Source: Bacteroidales bacterium (GTDB taxonomy: Bacteria; Bacteroidota; Bacteroidia; Bacteroidales; UBA4417). From it: 64,000 nucleotides of DNA. Positions 46,242-57,100 of the stretch are shown piece after piece. A model generated the notes under the pieces. That model searched no databases and had not been told where the DNA came from. It saw nothing but the letters and a program-made list of their open reading frames with translations. Every line of letters begins with the position of its first letter. The stretch's first letter is position 1. The stretch covers positions 62,001-126,000 of the forward strand of contig JADJHD010000010.1 in the NCBI GenBank assembly GCA_016707705.1, given 5' to 3'. Both the position numbers and the translations under genes were made by a program.

Positions 46242-47306
46242 TTAATGATAAGCTTCCGAACCCCTGAGATTTTCATGATCCGGTATGGATGTAAAGAGAG
46301 TCATCTGATCATCTTCTTGCTTGTCAAGGTTATTAGTCAGGATATTGTCAATCAGGCGGTAGTTTACCCGAGGGGCTTGGATCGCCCGTTTGCAGGCATT
46401 TTCAAACCGATCATTTCCATACTTCTCACATAATCTCAAAAATCCCATGCAGGCATTGTATGCCTGTTCTGTGAAGGTTTTTGATTGGAGGATCCGGTCC
46501 ATGATTTGATAAGAACACTCACCCAGTTCTTTGGCTTTGCGCAGAAAATAATCGGCATCCCAACCTTAGGTTTCATGATACTTCTTATGCTTTTCCGGCA
46601 TATGTTCTGCAAGTGTGGTATACCCATGTTTGCGGCAATCACGCTTATGTGCTGCAATGCGCTGCAGTCCTAAATAGACTTCAACTTCTTCAATGTCATA
46701 AATGATCTTAACCTGTTTCCCGATAAGTTGGTATGGAACGCTGTACTGATGCCAGTCTTCCCCGAGGATAATATGATAATTTTTCTGTACCTTGGCAATG
46801 GCAGTATGTTTGAGCACGAAGGGCTCTGCCGGAAGGGTTTTAAGTAATGGTTTTTCTTGTTCAACAAATCGATCCATTCGGTTGTAGGATCGTCTCTGAA
46901 AGGGTTTACTATTGTGTTTGACCAGGCTTGCCAAAATGCCCTGATTAAGCTCTTTCAGGTTGTAAAATCTCTCGTTACGCAAAGGTGCTTATACTCGCAT
47001 ATAGGCCAAATGAACTGTGTTCTCAACCGAAGGTTTGTCCTTGGGTTTTGACACCCTGGCCGCTGAGAGGGTGGTGTTATAATGCAACGACCATTGCTCA
47101 CATATCTCGGAGAAAACGGGTTCATACCGGTTACTCTTGTGAACAAACTGTTTCATGTTATCGCTTAACACATTCAGGGGTACACCTCCAAAATAATCCA
47201 TACACCGGCCTAAAGCAGGGAAAAGATGTTCCTGACAAGCTGATTGCAAGGCTTCAATGTAAGTGTATCCACTGAAGGGCAGCACACATACAAGAACAGG
47301 ACAATT
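46242..47306 (-). pseudogene. istA: istA, broken and lacking the N-terminus
   Basis: IS21 DDE transposase. One reading frame holds LPFSGYTYIEALQSACQEH, PLNVLSDNMKQFV (second Asp) and KDKPSVENTVHLAY (Glu). It is then interrupted by TAA codons at 46989-46991 (after MRV) and 46566-46568 (after HET), with good homology continuing in the same frame after each. The HTH and the first catalytic Asp are lost beyond 47306. Confidence 0.85.
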
Positions 47307-47572
47307 GATTAAATGAACACAACTTTAATAAAAGTCGTCATACTGCTGAAAAAGGTCCATGGGTAATGGTTTATTTGCATTCCTATGAAACCAAAAGGGA
47401 AGCATTAATTGAAGAGCTTAGATTGAAGCGATTACAGGTAAGATCGATTGAGAAATTGATTAGTTCGGAAATGAATTCTGTTAAGGACAATATTAAAAAA
47501 GGAGTTGGTTAGAATACGTGCCTGGCATCTCGTCACTAGTGACGAGACGGGTTCGAGTCCCGTCCGGACCGC
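47307..47572 (+). repeat. Distal partial copy of the GIY-YIG/tRNA-Asp unit
   Basis: 47307-47512 is the 3' two thirds of the GIY-YIG gene (from GATTAAATGAACAC), near-identical to the array copies. 47503-47572 is the tRNA-Asp 3' fragment with the intact palindrome at 47528-47547. It is in the same orientation as the array at 16-18.5 kb, so the two are direct repeats. It is followed by a different terminator, which may be the original one of the tRNA-Asp locus. Confidence 0.92.
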
Positions 47573-47602
47573 AAAAAGCCCTCAATTTGAGGGCTTTTTT
47601 TA
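47573..47602. terminator. Terminator after the distal tRNA fragment
   Basis: AGCCCTCAA (47577-47585) pairs with TTGAGGGCT (47587-47595), flanked by A5 and T7 runs. It can serve the tRNA side and the convergent alpha-2-macroglobulin gene. Confidence 0.85.
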
Positions 47603-47623
47603 TTTATTAGATATAAGACATCC

Positions 47624-50600
47624 TCAGTTCACCTGAATAATCCCGCTACCTGAATATGAATGACAGCTCGCATCATACATGGCATCTGCACTCACAGGAC
47701 CCAGAGTGAACTTCCCTTTTGCAACTATCCTAACCACATAATAGAATACGGATGGCTTGTTGCTGAGAGAACAGAAATAACTTACCCTGTCGTCCCGGAT
47801 ATCAATATAATCAGGCGTAGCCTTGACTTTCATCCAGGACATATCCCTTTCACCAAGTATTCTGGAGTTCTCAATTTCAAAACAGGCAGGCAATAAATCT
47901 GTGACTGCAACATTTTCAACTGATTGTCCTTCAGCACTTTCCGCGGAAACCTCAACTACAACCAAATCGTTCAGAGCAAACCTATTTGATGTAATTTCCT
48001 TACCATTTCTGTCGAAAAACCTCTTTCTGACTTTCAGATAACTATCCTCACTGCCTTTTGGAGCTTTGGCACGAATACCGGAGAGTTCATAGAAATAGTA
48101 TAACAACCCGTTTCCACTTGAGTTTATTGTTAGATTCCGATTTTGGAAGTTGGAATTCATCCTTAAGTCATCATTTTTGAATGAAGTTACATTCTTCCCA
48201 TCAATGCTCACACTTGCTGATACATTGGATGCTGCTGCTCTTTTTGCCTGCTTTCCGATGGCCGTTAGTGCAAAAGCATTCTCTTGTGTTGAATGATATG
48301 TATATGGCTTTGTTAATTCGGCGGTCAATTGCCTCAGCAATACTCCAACCTGCGGATTATTGGGATCTGCTTCCAAAAGGGCATTTAATGTTAGGGCCAA
48401 CTCTCTGTTGTATGAACCCAGATAGCCTCCATAAGAGGGCAATGCTTGTTCATTGCCAAATCCCTTCGGCAACAATAACTGATATGTCTTCCTGTCACCA
48501 GTGAGCATATAGGTGCATGCCAGCAGATAACGGCTCTCGGGACTTAGAATTGAACTCTGAGACTTATAGAAATTCATTACTGATTGCAAAGGCTGATTCG
48601 CAAGAGCAAGCACATATAAGGAATAGAAGATTTCAGGGGATGCAACCTGCTTCACCTTATGTTCACCGTTTTCATTGTAGAACCATGATACCTGCTCCTT
48701 CTCCTTTGCTTTCTGTTCGAGATAGCGAAGGGAGGCATCAAGAACCTTCCTGTTCACTTCAAACCCTGCCTTCTCTGCTTCCAGCAAAAAATGTGAAGTA
48801 TATGCACTCACCCACCATTGAGCAACACCTCCCTGTTCCCACAAAGAAAATCCCCCATTATAGAGTTGCATTGATTCTGCTTTCAAAACAGCCTGCTGGA
48901 CATTGAAATCAGGATTTTCAAATGAATTTCCCATAGACTGATCCTTTGATACCAGTTTAACCAGATCACGGAAATAAATCTGTGGAAATGCACATGAAAC
49001 CGTTTGCTCCAAACACCCATAAGGATACCTCAACAATTCATTCAGATTACCTGCAAACTGCATCACCGGTGACTTGCTCAGATACAGATTGGTTTTAGTA
49101 CCTGATGGAATCAATTCTGCACCAAGTTTCAATGATTTTGATCCATTTCCCTGAATTACACCCGAGCCGGTTATGAATGAGAGCCCGGATGCAGGCCTCA
49201 CCGGTACTGTTATTTTCTGCTGGAACTGCTGTCCCATGCTGCTGACAATAACCTTAACCTCCGCATTTCCAATACTTTCTGCTGCCCGGAGACTTAAGGT
49301 CAAACTTTGCTCCTGATTGGGCTTCAACTCCACCGGAGCAGGAAGTCCTCCAATTACAGAAACAGGACCGGATGTTACAACCTGAATTTTAGCAGTGCTG
49401 GTTGAAGAAGTGGTGTTCACAAGATTTACTGTGGCCGTGACTTCGTCCCCGGGACTTAAAAACCTTGGCAATCCTGTACTTATTACGATGGGATCTGCCA
49501 CCTTTATTATCTGTTCTGCAGAACCAAACCTGTTATCCCGGCTACCTACTACCATAACTCTCAAAGCCCCAGAGAACTGAGGAATATCGAGCATATAACT
49601 GCAAGTCCCTGATGCGTTTGTGCGCAGAACTCCACTCCATTTCGAAATAAGTTTAACCCTTTCTCCAGTAAGCGGATTAATCCTTCTGCTTAAATCAAAA
49701 GCCTCCCCTCCTGCCATACTGGATTTCGGGCGCATTTCAGGATACAATTGTCCATAAACATCGTATGATGCAACACCCAAGGCTCTTTTCTGGAAAAACC
49801 AGCTGTAGGGATCTGGTGATTTATAGTCGGTTACCTGCAGAATGCCTTCATCAACAACTGCAATAGTGACTTCTGTATTCGGCTGGGCATTGACTGTAAT
49901 CAACTGCTTCACACCGGATCTCGACTTAGCAGGAGCCTTAATGGCGAGATTCAGCTTCAATGATGGATCATCAACCTTTAGAGAGATTATGCCATGGGCT
50001 ACAGTTAACGGAATTGCATCATCCGTAGTTTTCCTGAAAGCAGTTGCATCTACATAAATATTTGGCAGATGTCCCGATTTTATTTCAAGATCAAAGCTTG
50101 CCGATTTGTTTTGCAGCACAACCGTTTTATAATCCAGTACATTATTCTGTTCAAAGGCTATGAGCATCTCGCCGTCAAAGGGAGCCTTAAATAATAATCT
50201 GGCCTTCTCTCCCGGCTTATACACTGCCTTGTCTGCAGTAATTAGAATTTCCCCATCCCTGCTCACTTCAAAGGAGGTGAAATCTGTGTCATTCCATCCA
50301 TAAGCATAGAAACTTGCAGAAACATAGTTTTCACTTCCGGGCAGCATCAGTTTGATTTCATATTCTCCTGATCTTGATGGAATAAAGGAAAGATCTGCTG
50401 TCCCGTTTCTTATCGAAATCTCTTTCGACAACATCACGGTTTCCTTTTTCTGAGATACATAATTGTATCTGTTATACCCTTTTTCTATTACGGTTTCATA
50501 ACGATAATACGATATCATCACCTTAGCAACAGAGGAGGCTGCAGCAATTCCATTCATATCAACAGCTGCTATCCTGAAGTTCATCTGCTTCCTGGTCGAC

Positions 50601-53029
50601 ATCCATTGGTCAAACCTCTTTAGTCCAAGGAATACAGCCTGCGTAGGCACTTTAATTATATTCAGCCTGTTAACGGGCCGAGCTGTTTCATCAAAAACGG
50701 TTGTAAACAAAGTCCCTTCAAGCAGGCCCATATCATGAAACTCTCCAACTTTCAGCATCATGCTAGCTTTACCTGAAGCATCGGTTGTTGCTTGCTGCAT
50801 AACTGAAGCCATAAAGGGATACTGCAAAAGATTGATGTTAAAATCATAATCAGGGAAGCCTTTGGCTTGAATATTTCTTCTGACCAGCCTCAACTCTGTT
50901 TCCGCTTTTCTGGAAGCAGCGGGAGTTCCGTATAGGTTCTCTGCAAGTAAATCTACTTTTACCTCCTGTCCTGGTTGATAAACTTGCTTGTCAGTTTTAG
51001 TGGCAACCTTAATCCTGTCAGGCATAAATTCCTCAACTGAGACTCTTCTGGATGCCATTAATACATTATTTGCTGAGTAAGCCTCCATAATATAGGTCCC
51101 GGTCATAGCCTGCCGGGGGACATAAAAGAAAGTTCCAGCAGTACCATTTGCACTAAGCTGCTTTCTTTGAGTCGAAATCTCCTTTCCTCCCGGCGCAATC
51201 AGTTTAAACTTTATCGGAATATTGCGAACACTTTCCCATTTCAGTGTGCGCACAATTGCATTTAGGTGCATGGTATCACCAGGTCTGTAGAGATTCCTGT
51301 CTCCATAAAGGAACACATCATACACCTGCTGATCTGTTCTCTTTCCACCAATGTCAAATCTCGAAGTCTCTATTTTGGAACTATTGAATAGCAGATAGTT
51401 GAAATCATTTTCATACCTAACGCTCACCATCCCCAACTTAAAATCAGCTGCAGCCTGCTTTACATTTCTGAAGACTGCCACTCCGCGGTTATCAGTAACC
51501 ACAGAGTGCACCTTCTGGTTACTATTGCTGATGAATTCAACCTTGGCACCCTTAACAGGAGTTGCATCCTTAAGGGAGTTCACAAACACCATCACATCAT
51601 CACTTCCCTCCTTTACTATCAGGCCCAGATCAGAAAGGGAAACCATCTGCACATCCTGTAACCATCTTTTCTCTGTAGATTCAACCCTAACCAGGTAAAC
51701 ACCCTTGAATGGATCATTAAATTGTATTTCAGACAAGTCAAGATTTAACAGGGCTATATTCCCTGAGCGAGGTAAGGAACGAGTTGATATTTCACGACTC
51801 ATTACTGGTTTCCCAAAATTTTCATCAAAACTAAATCCGTAATAATCGTAATACTCATCATTGTCAAATACATATTCCCAGGTTTTCCCTTGCCGCATGT
51901 AATGCTGAATATTGTTTTCAAATATTTTAAACACTGAAACCCTAACCTTGGGGACATTGATAATATTAATTGCCAGATTTCTATTTCCCTTCGAAGAGAG
52001 GTAGGTTGCATTCTTCTCAACAAATCCAACAAATGGCTCCAGCGTCCCAAAAGCAACAGTTTCAATGTATTCCTGTCCGAGTTCCCTGCCAAAAACGCTC
52101 TTCAACAATGGGCTTAGTCGAAGTGTATATGCCTGATTCTCCTTAAAGTCACCTTTGAGGACAAAGCCATTGGGCAACATCTCAATTTCAAACGCAACTG
52201 CAGGATCAGTGCTTACCAAACCATTAATTCCTTCTGCGAGCACTGGTTGTGTTGTAAATACTGAGAGAATTCCCTTCCCCTGATCGAAGCCCGTCTGCAA
52301 TTCGGAAACCACAAGTTTATCCTTGGATGGCAAGGTAAAGGACTGTTTCACCTCTCCCTTAAGCACAGCATTCCCTCCAACTACTGGCATTCCAGCAGTG
52401 ATCTGAATAGTTCCTGCAGCAAGTTCTTCCTCATTGGCCAGGGTTGCATCCAGCGAAATCTCAACAACCTCATTATCAGCAAGTGTAATAAGGTTAAAAG
52501 GTATCTCCTTGCCTTTTATCTCCAAATGAAGATGGTTTTTTAACTTCGAAGGAGAAACCGGATTATTAAAGGTCAGCATGAGCCTTACTTCAATTTTGGA
52601 AATGGGGTCATCGCTCAATGCCCAATAGCTGTTAACTCCGGCAATGCCCAGATAAGGCGTATGAAATTCAATTGGATCTGAGGAAATGGAAAAATCAGTT
52701 TTGGATAATTTTTGGATTGATGCCGAAAGTGAAGCCTTGAAATCAGTTGAAGGTGGCATAATACCAGAAGGCGAAAATGTCAGCTCATTTTTACCGGTCC
52801 ACATAAACCTGCCGGAAATAGAAGGGACAAAACTGATGTAGGAAGTAGTATCCCACTTATTCATAAGGGATGTATCCTGCAATAAATTCTTGTTGAATGT
52901 AAAAACCAGGTTCTGCGCTCTTTGAACCTCATCTTCAAAATTCATCTTTTTAACCTTAAGTGTATTGAATCCAATGCATGAACTCAAAATCAGTGTTATA
53001 AACACCAAAGCATATCCAAACCTTTTCAT
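47624..53029 (-). CDS. Bacterial alpha-2-macroglobulin-like lipoprotein
   Basis: 1801 aa from the ATG at 53029 (MKRFGYALVFITLILSSC, lipobox Cys), 6 codons inside the longest frame. MG-type beta domains are followed by DVFLYGDRNLYRPGDTMHLN, YQPGQEVKVDL, the ANG/A2M core ISKWSGVLRTNASGTCSY, and the thioester site YGCLEQTVS (C-x-E-Q). Then come the alpha-alpha toroid (QAVLKAESMQLYNGGFSLW, VSAYTSHFLLEAEKAGFEVN) and a C-terminal domain. It traps proteases in the periplasm, in cooperation with PBP1C in other bacteria. The pbpC gene that often follows is absent here: the downstream side is the tRNA repeat. Confidence 0.88.
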   Translation of the reverse strand: MKRFGYALVFITLILSSCIGFNTLKVKKMNFEDEVQRAQNLVFTFNKNLLQDTSLMNKWDTTSYISFVPSISGRFMWTGKNELTFSPSGIMPPSTDFKASLSASIQKLSKTDFSISSDPIEFHTPYLGIAGVNSYWALSDDPISKIEVRLMLTFNNPVSPSKLKNHLHLEIKGKEIPFNLITLADNEVVEISLDATLANEEELAAGTIQITAGMPVVGGNAVLKGEVKQSFTLPSKDKLVVSELQTGFDQGKGILSVFTTQPVLAEGINGLVSTDPAVAFEIEMLPNGFVLKGDFKENQAYTLRLSPLLKSVFGRELGQEYIETVAFGTLEPFVGFVEKNATYLSSKGNRNLAINIINVPKVRVSVFKIFENNIQHYMRQGKTWEYVFDNDEYYDYYGFSFDENFGKPVMSREISTRSLPRSGNIALLNLDLSEIQFNDPFKGVYLVRVESTEKRWLQDVQMVSLSDLGLIVKEGSDDVMVFVNSLKDATPVKGAKVEFISNSNQKVHSVVTDNRGVAVFRNVKQAAADFKLGMVSVRYENDFNYLLFNSSKIETSRFDIGGKRTDQQVYDVFLYGDRNLYRPGDTMHLNAIVRTLKWESVRNIPIKFKLIAPGGKEISTQRKQLSANGTAGTFFYVPRQAMTGTYIMEAYSANNVLMASRRVSVEEFMPDRIKVATKTDKQVYQPGQEVKVDLLAENLYGTPAASRKAETELRLVRRNIQAKGFPDYDFNINLLQYPFMASVMQQATTDASGKASMMLKVGEFHDMGLLEGTLFTTVFDETARPVNRLNIIKVPTQAVFLGLKRFDQWMSTRKQMNFRIAAVDMNGIAAASSVAKVMISYYRYETVIEKGYNRYNYVSQKKETVMLSKEISIRNGTADLSFIPSRSGEYEIKLMLPGSENYVSASFYAYGWNDTDFTSFEVSRDGEILITADKAVYKPGEKARLLFKAPFDGEMLIAFEQNNVLDYKTVVLQNKSASFDLEIKSGHLPNIYVDATAFRKTTDDAIPLTVAHGIISLKVDDPSLKLNLAIKAPAKSRSGVKQLITVNAQPNTEVTIAVVDEGILQVTDYKSPDPYSWFFQKRALGVASYDVYGQLYPEMRPKSSMAGGEAFDLSRRINPLTGERVKLISKWSGVLRTNASGTCSYMLDIPQFSGALRVMVVGSRDNRFGSAEQIIKVADPIVISTGLPRFLSPGDEVTATVNLVNTTSSTSTAKIQVVTSGPVSVIGGLPAPVELKPNQEQSLTLSLRAAESIGNAEVKVIVSSMGQQFQQKITVPVRPASGLSFITGSGVIQGNGSKSLKLGAELIPSGTKTNLYLSKSPVMQFAGNLNELLRYPYGCLEQTVSCAFPQIYFRDLVKLVSKDQSMGNSFENPDFNVQQAVLKAESMQLYNGGFSLWEQGGVAQWWVSAYTSHFLLEAEKAGFEVNRKVLDASLRYLEQKAKEKEQVSWFYNENGEHKVKQVASPEIFYSLYVLALANQPLQSVMNFYKSQSSILSPESRYLLACTYMLTGDRKTYQLLLPKGFGNEQALPSYGGYLGSYNRELALTLNALLEADPNNPQVGVLLRQLTAELTKPYTYHSTQENAFALTAIGKQAKRAAASNVSASVSIDGKNVTSFKNDDLRMNSNFQNRNLTINSSGNGLLYYFYELSGIRAKAPKGSEDSYLKVRKRFFDRNGKEITSNRFALNDLVVVEVSAESAEGQSVENVAVTDLLPACFEIENSRILGERDMSWMKVKATPDYIDIRDDRVSYFCSLSNKPSVFYYVVRIVAKGKFTLGPVSADAMYDASCHSYSGSGIIQVN

Positions 53030-53171
53030 TTTGGTTGAAATTAACATTAGTAAATCACTTTTGACAAATTTGCTATTCTTCTGATATTAAAATCATACAC
53101 CTCCTAAAGGTTCAAATATTTCAGGAGTTAAACGTAGATATGAGAACAGATAATAGTTTTCTTTTATGAAA

Positions 53172-53717
53172 TCAATTCGGCCTTATAATGCCGTAGACAT
53201 ATAAATCCTTGTACGTCCCCCAATGCCGGACATGTTCCTTTAAAAAGCCTTCTCTTTTCATTCCGGCTTTCATCATTACTCTTCCGGAAGCATCATTGCC
53301 CGAAAAATAATGAGCATAAATTTTATGGAGGTTCAGTTTATGAAAGCCATAATCAATCAATGCGATTGCAGCTTCTGTAGCATAACCCTTATTCCAGAAC
53401 TCCTCTCCTATCCAGTATCCAAGTTCAGCATGCTCAATTTCCATTTTGAGTGTTAACCCAATACAGCCTACCAGCGTTCCTTCCTTTTTGAGGCATATAC
53501 CAAGAACAAGCTGCTTTTTCTCAAAAAACTCTGAAGCGTGAGTACTTACCCATTGCTCTGCAACTCCCTCCGGATAAGGGAATGGCATATAAAGAGTATT
53601 TTCAGCAACCTTGCTGTTGCCTGCCATCCGGCGAATCTCAGTGCCATCACTGATCTTCAGAGGGCGAAGAAGAAGTCTTTCTGTTCGAATGCTGGGACGG
53701 GAATCAGGATAATCCAT
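53172..53717 (-). CDS. GNAT N-acetyltransferase, RimJ/RimL type
   Basis: 181 aa. It starts RPSIRTERLLLRPLKISDGT and has the acetyl-CoA signature region GYWIGEEFWNKGYATEAAIA, then HKIYAHYFSGNDASGRVMMK and a final WGTYKDLYVYGI. Could acetylate ribosomal protein N-termini or small amines. Monocistronic. Confidence 0.85.
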   Translation of the reverse strand: MDYPDSRPSIRTERLLLRPLKISDGTEIRRMAGNSKVAENTLYMPFPYPEGVAEQWVSTHASEFFEKKQLVLGICLKKEGTLVGCIGLTLKMEIEHAELGYWIGEEFWNKGYATEAAIALIDYGFHKLNLHKIYAHYFSGNDASGRVMMKAGMKREGFLKEHVRHWGTYKDLYVYGIIRPN

Positions 53718-54186
53718 TGAGAAGCTTGCCTTTAATCGAAACGAAGAGGAAAGGATTTTATGATACTAAGGTAATAATATTTTTTGGCTGAAAACTATTG
53801 CCTTATCAGAGGTATCCACTTTAAATTGAAACAAGTTCCTGAACAAAAATTTTCAGCAAAATTTCATACAAATTCAAGGCACAGAATGCCTTGATTGGTT
53901 CATATTCGATATTATAACCTTCTGCTAAAACACAGGCAAAAATGTTTGCGCTCGATTGGTAAAGTTCGATCTGCACCCTGTTTTGGCCCAGTGAGATGTT
54001 AGTCTGTCGCGAACACACGAATTCAACACGGCAATAAGTGAAACATTCCTGATTAGAGGGATTTCACTATCTGATAAAACTACAGAATAAAGCTTATTGC
54101 CAAACCATACAATTATGAAGTCGAAGAATCAAATTCCAACCAACCACTTCTCAGTTAGATTAAGATGATTACAACAAACGGGAGAT
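53718..54186. other. Intergenic region
   Basis: About 470 bases between the GNAT and caspase genes. A 65-codon minus-strand frame (53821-54018) is present but has no recognisable features and a weak start. No RNA gene seen. Confidence 0.4.
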
Positions 54187-57100
54187 TTATTTAACTATCT
54201 CCACCGGAAAGTCATTCCCAAACCCATAACTGGCCGGGTATTGAAGGGTTCCGCTATATTTTTTCATCAGTTCCGGTACACCTTTCTGAAGGTAGCTTTT
54301 CAAGCCATTCACAGTGATCATTTTGTCGGCAGCTGCTGACCCTTTTAGTGCTTCCAGCAAAACATAGGTAAATGCACCATGTCCTAATTGTGAAAACTCA
54401 TTTGCGAATTGCTGGGCTCCACTGGCAGCCATCCAGTGGGTTCCGGTACTTCGTGCAACAACAGCTATCGATTTCTGTTGATCTCCGTCGTTGCTTAGCA
54501 TGGATTCAAAAGCTCCCGCACTCTGGCATGCATCGAGAATAAAAAGCTGCTTCTGGGCAAGTATATCAACAGCATACTTTTGAAGGAGTTTTGCCGGAAT
54601 TGCTTTGATTGTCAATTCTGTTTGTACATTTTTAAGATCGCTAACATCATTGGGGATCAGGTAGAATTCTTTATCCTTTCCAATCAAGCCATGGCCGGCA
54701 TAATAAAACACAAATACATCTTGTGGCTTAGCTATTTTCTGCACTTCAGAAAATGCACCCAGTATTCCTTGTTTGTTTGCTGCATTATCGGTTACAAACC
54801 AGGTTTTTATATTGGATAGTACAGTTTTGGTGTCTTTTTCTAACTCTTCCTTAAAAGCTGTTGCATCAGCAAGTGCATAATTTAATGACATCTTTTCATT
54901 CTGGTATTTATTGATTCCAACCACTATCAGGAAGAGTGTAGCATTTTTATCCACTTCATCAATAATACCATTGCCCACTTTGGGAACAGGTAGAGTTCCT
55001 TCAGGCTTACCTACCGGTTGGTATTTGACCTGAATTTCATCCGCCTTGCTTTCTGTTCGCTGACTGTTTAGTGCAATGGCTCTGAAAGTATTCACACCAG
55101 GCATCAACGAGATGGTATATTTCTTTGATTCAGTGTTTGTTACATCGTCCGTTACAAACAATCCACGTGTAGCCAGATTCACTATTTTACCATTGTGAAA
55201 CAGACGGATTTCATCGATTTTATCATTTTCAGCTTTTGCATTGACAGTGATTTGAGCTAAACCTGTAGTATTTGTATATGCAGGCATTCCCTCATCTTCC
55301 ACGAGTAAATTGCGGGTTTTCTGTTCATACGATATTTTTACAACGGGTGCTTTCTTAAGGTTATCGAAATCTGCATCAATAGGTGAAAAACGTTCACCTG
55401 CCAGCAAACGGGGTAAAAGTCTTGGAGTATAGAATTGCTCGAACAAAATTTCGAGAGGAAATGTATTCAGACCTTTCACAAAATAGATATCCTTCTGCGC
55501 CTCGGGTGAAGCATCAAATCGTCCGTCAGGCATAACCACAGCCCAGTCGCCTGTGGCTGGCACAGGATAAAGTGTAGCGGCCAATTTTTTGGCTTCCAGA
55601 TCCCAAAGTTTTACTTTAAATTCCTGAGTATTCGTAAACATAAAACGGTTGTTTTTTGTAACCGTTACAGCTCGTATGTTATTCTTTTCGTTGAGTTTAA
55701 TACTTTTTGAAAGATCCCATTTTTGCAGCATGATGTCATAAAAATATACATCTCCATCAGAACTACTTTGATCAGTCACCACCAAATATTTTTCATCGTC
55801 AGTGAAAGTCCTGAATCGGAAATGATTCCCATTGGGCAGTATTTTTGAAATTTGCTTTACCGTACCTGAAGCCAAATCAATAAGCAACTGGCAATCATAT
55901 GATAAATGTTGCCCATTGAATTCGTAAGGGTCCAATGTAAGGTAAGTATCTCTGGAAGAGAATACCATTCCAGCAGCAACCTGGGAGTTTGCCGGGATTG
56001 TGAAGGATTTAATAAGGCTTCCATCGGATCCATCCAATAATTGAATCGTGTTATATCCCCATTGATCTTTTACTATTCGTGTATTTGCAACAGCAATTGC
56101 ATTGCTTGTATTGCTGAAAACAGCAGCATCAATTTCCTTTTTCTTCCACAATATCTTTTTGGTTTCCACATCCAGGACTACCAGATTATATTCGTTAACA
56201 GGAGCATTTCGGTCGTAAGGATCAATACTTTTATCTTCCACGATGTGCAAAAGGTATTTGTTATCGTAAGAAATACTCAGAAGTTTTGAATCATCGTAAC
56301 CAACTTGCTGTTTATCTTCAAAATCAATACTGGTTTTTGTTTCCCGATCTACTTCCTGCTGGTTTTTGTAAAATTTTGTACCCTTTTTATTTATCTGAAT
56401 GTGATATTTCGTGTAGGGACTATCCATCGAAGTAGTTGTTTCTACTGCCCCTGATGCCAGATTCCAGTTTATTATCTTATTATCCTGCTCTATGAAAAGT
56501 CCATTTACATTTTCAAGCAATTGATGATAGGTCATATATGCCTGTGTTATCCCTTTTAACCTGCTGATTACAGTTCCGTTTTCAACATTCAAAAACTGAA
56601 AAACATTGTAATAACCAACCAATACTTTGCTGCCGTCATCTGAGAAACGCACCAATCCCCTCCGGGAAGCATATGATACCGGACAAATGATTTCCGTTTG
56701 TGGCTGCTTCCAAACCTCCTTTTTAGTTGCCAGATTTACCATTAATTGTTCCTGTGAAGTCAGAATTAATAGCTTTTTGCTATCGGGTGAAAATCCGGCA
56801 ATGTTTAGAAAACGCAGGTTAGAATTGTCCCAAAGGTCCTGCTTTAGTTTATCCGGAGGGTAAGAGTAGGTATAAACACTTTTCCCTGTTTCAATTTCGA
56901 TAATTTCGAGTGATAAATTATTGCCAGCCATGAGGTATTTCCCATCAGGAGAAAACTGGGTAAACACTATACTGGGATAATCAGCATTCTGCTGAGCCAA
57001 ATCGAATTTTATCACTTTAAAAATCTCTCCGGTCGGTACTTTGCAGAGCTCTACCTCACTTTCATATGCTATTGCAAGGAGATTAAGTTTTTCGGAATAA

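Larger units (their letters stand above)
45405..47306 (-). mobile_element. Decayed IS21-family element, 5' end missing
   Basis: It comprises a broken istB (45484-46238) and a broken, N-terminally truncated istA (46242-47306). The low-coordinate end is approximate. Reiterated ATTCCGG...CAGC segments near 45412-45450 resemble the multiple terminal repeats of IS21. The other end is lost: istA coding runs straight into the GIY-YIG fragment at 47307. Confidence 0.8.

Noticed and set aside
45484..47306. TAA reassigned as a sense codon, to explain several in-frame TAA
   Set aside because: TAA ends many normal genes here; the stops cluster in a dead IS21, so decay is simpler.
48181..48906. Plus-strand ORFs of 107 and 129 aa
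   Set aside because: Shadows of the alpha-2-macroglobulin gene on the opposite strand.
53821..54018. 65-aa ORF
   Set aside because: No motif, weak start context and cysteine-rich odd composition; probably chance in an intergenic region.
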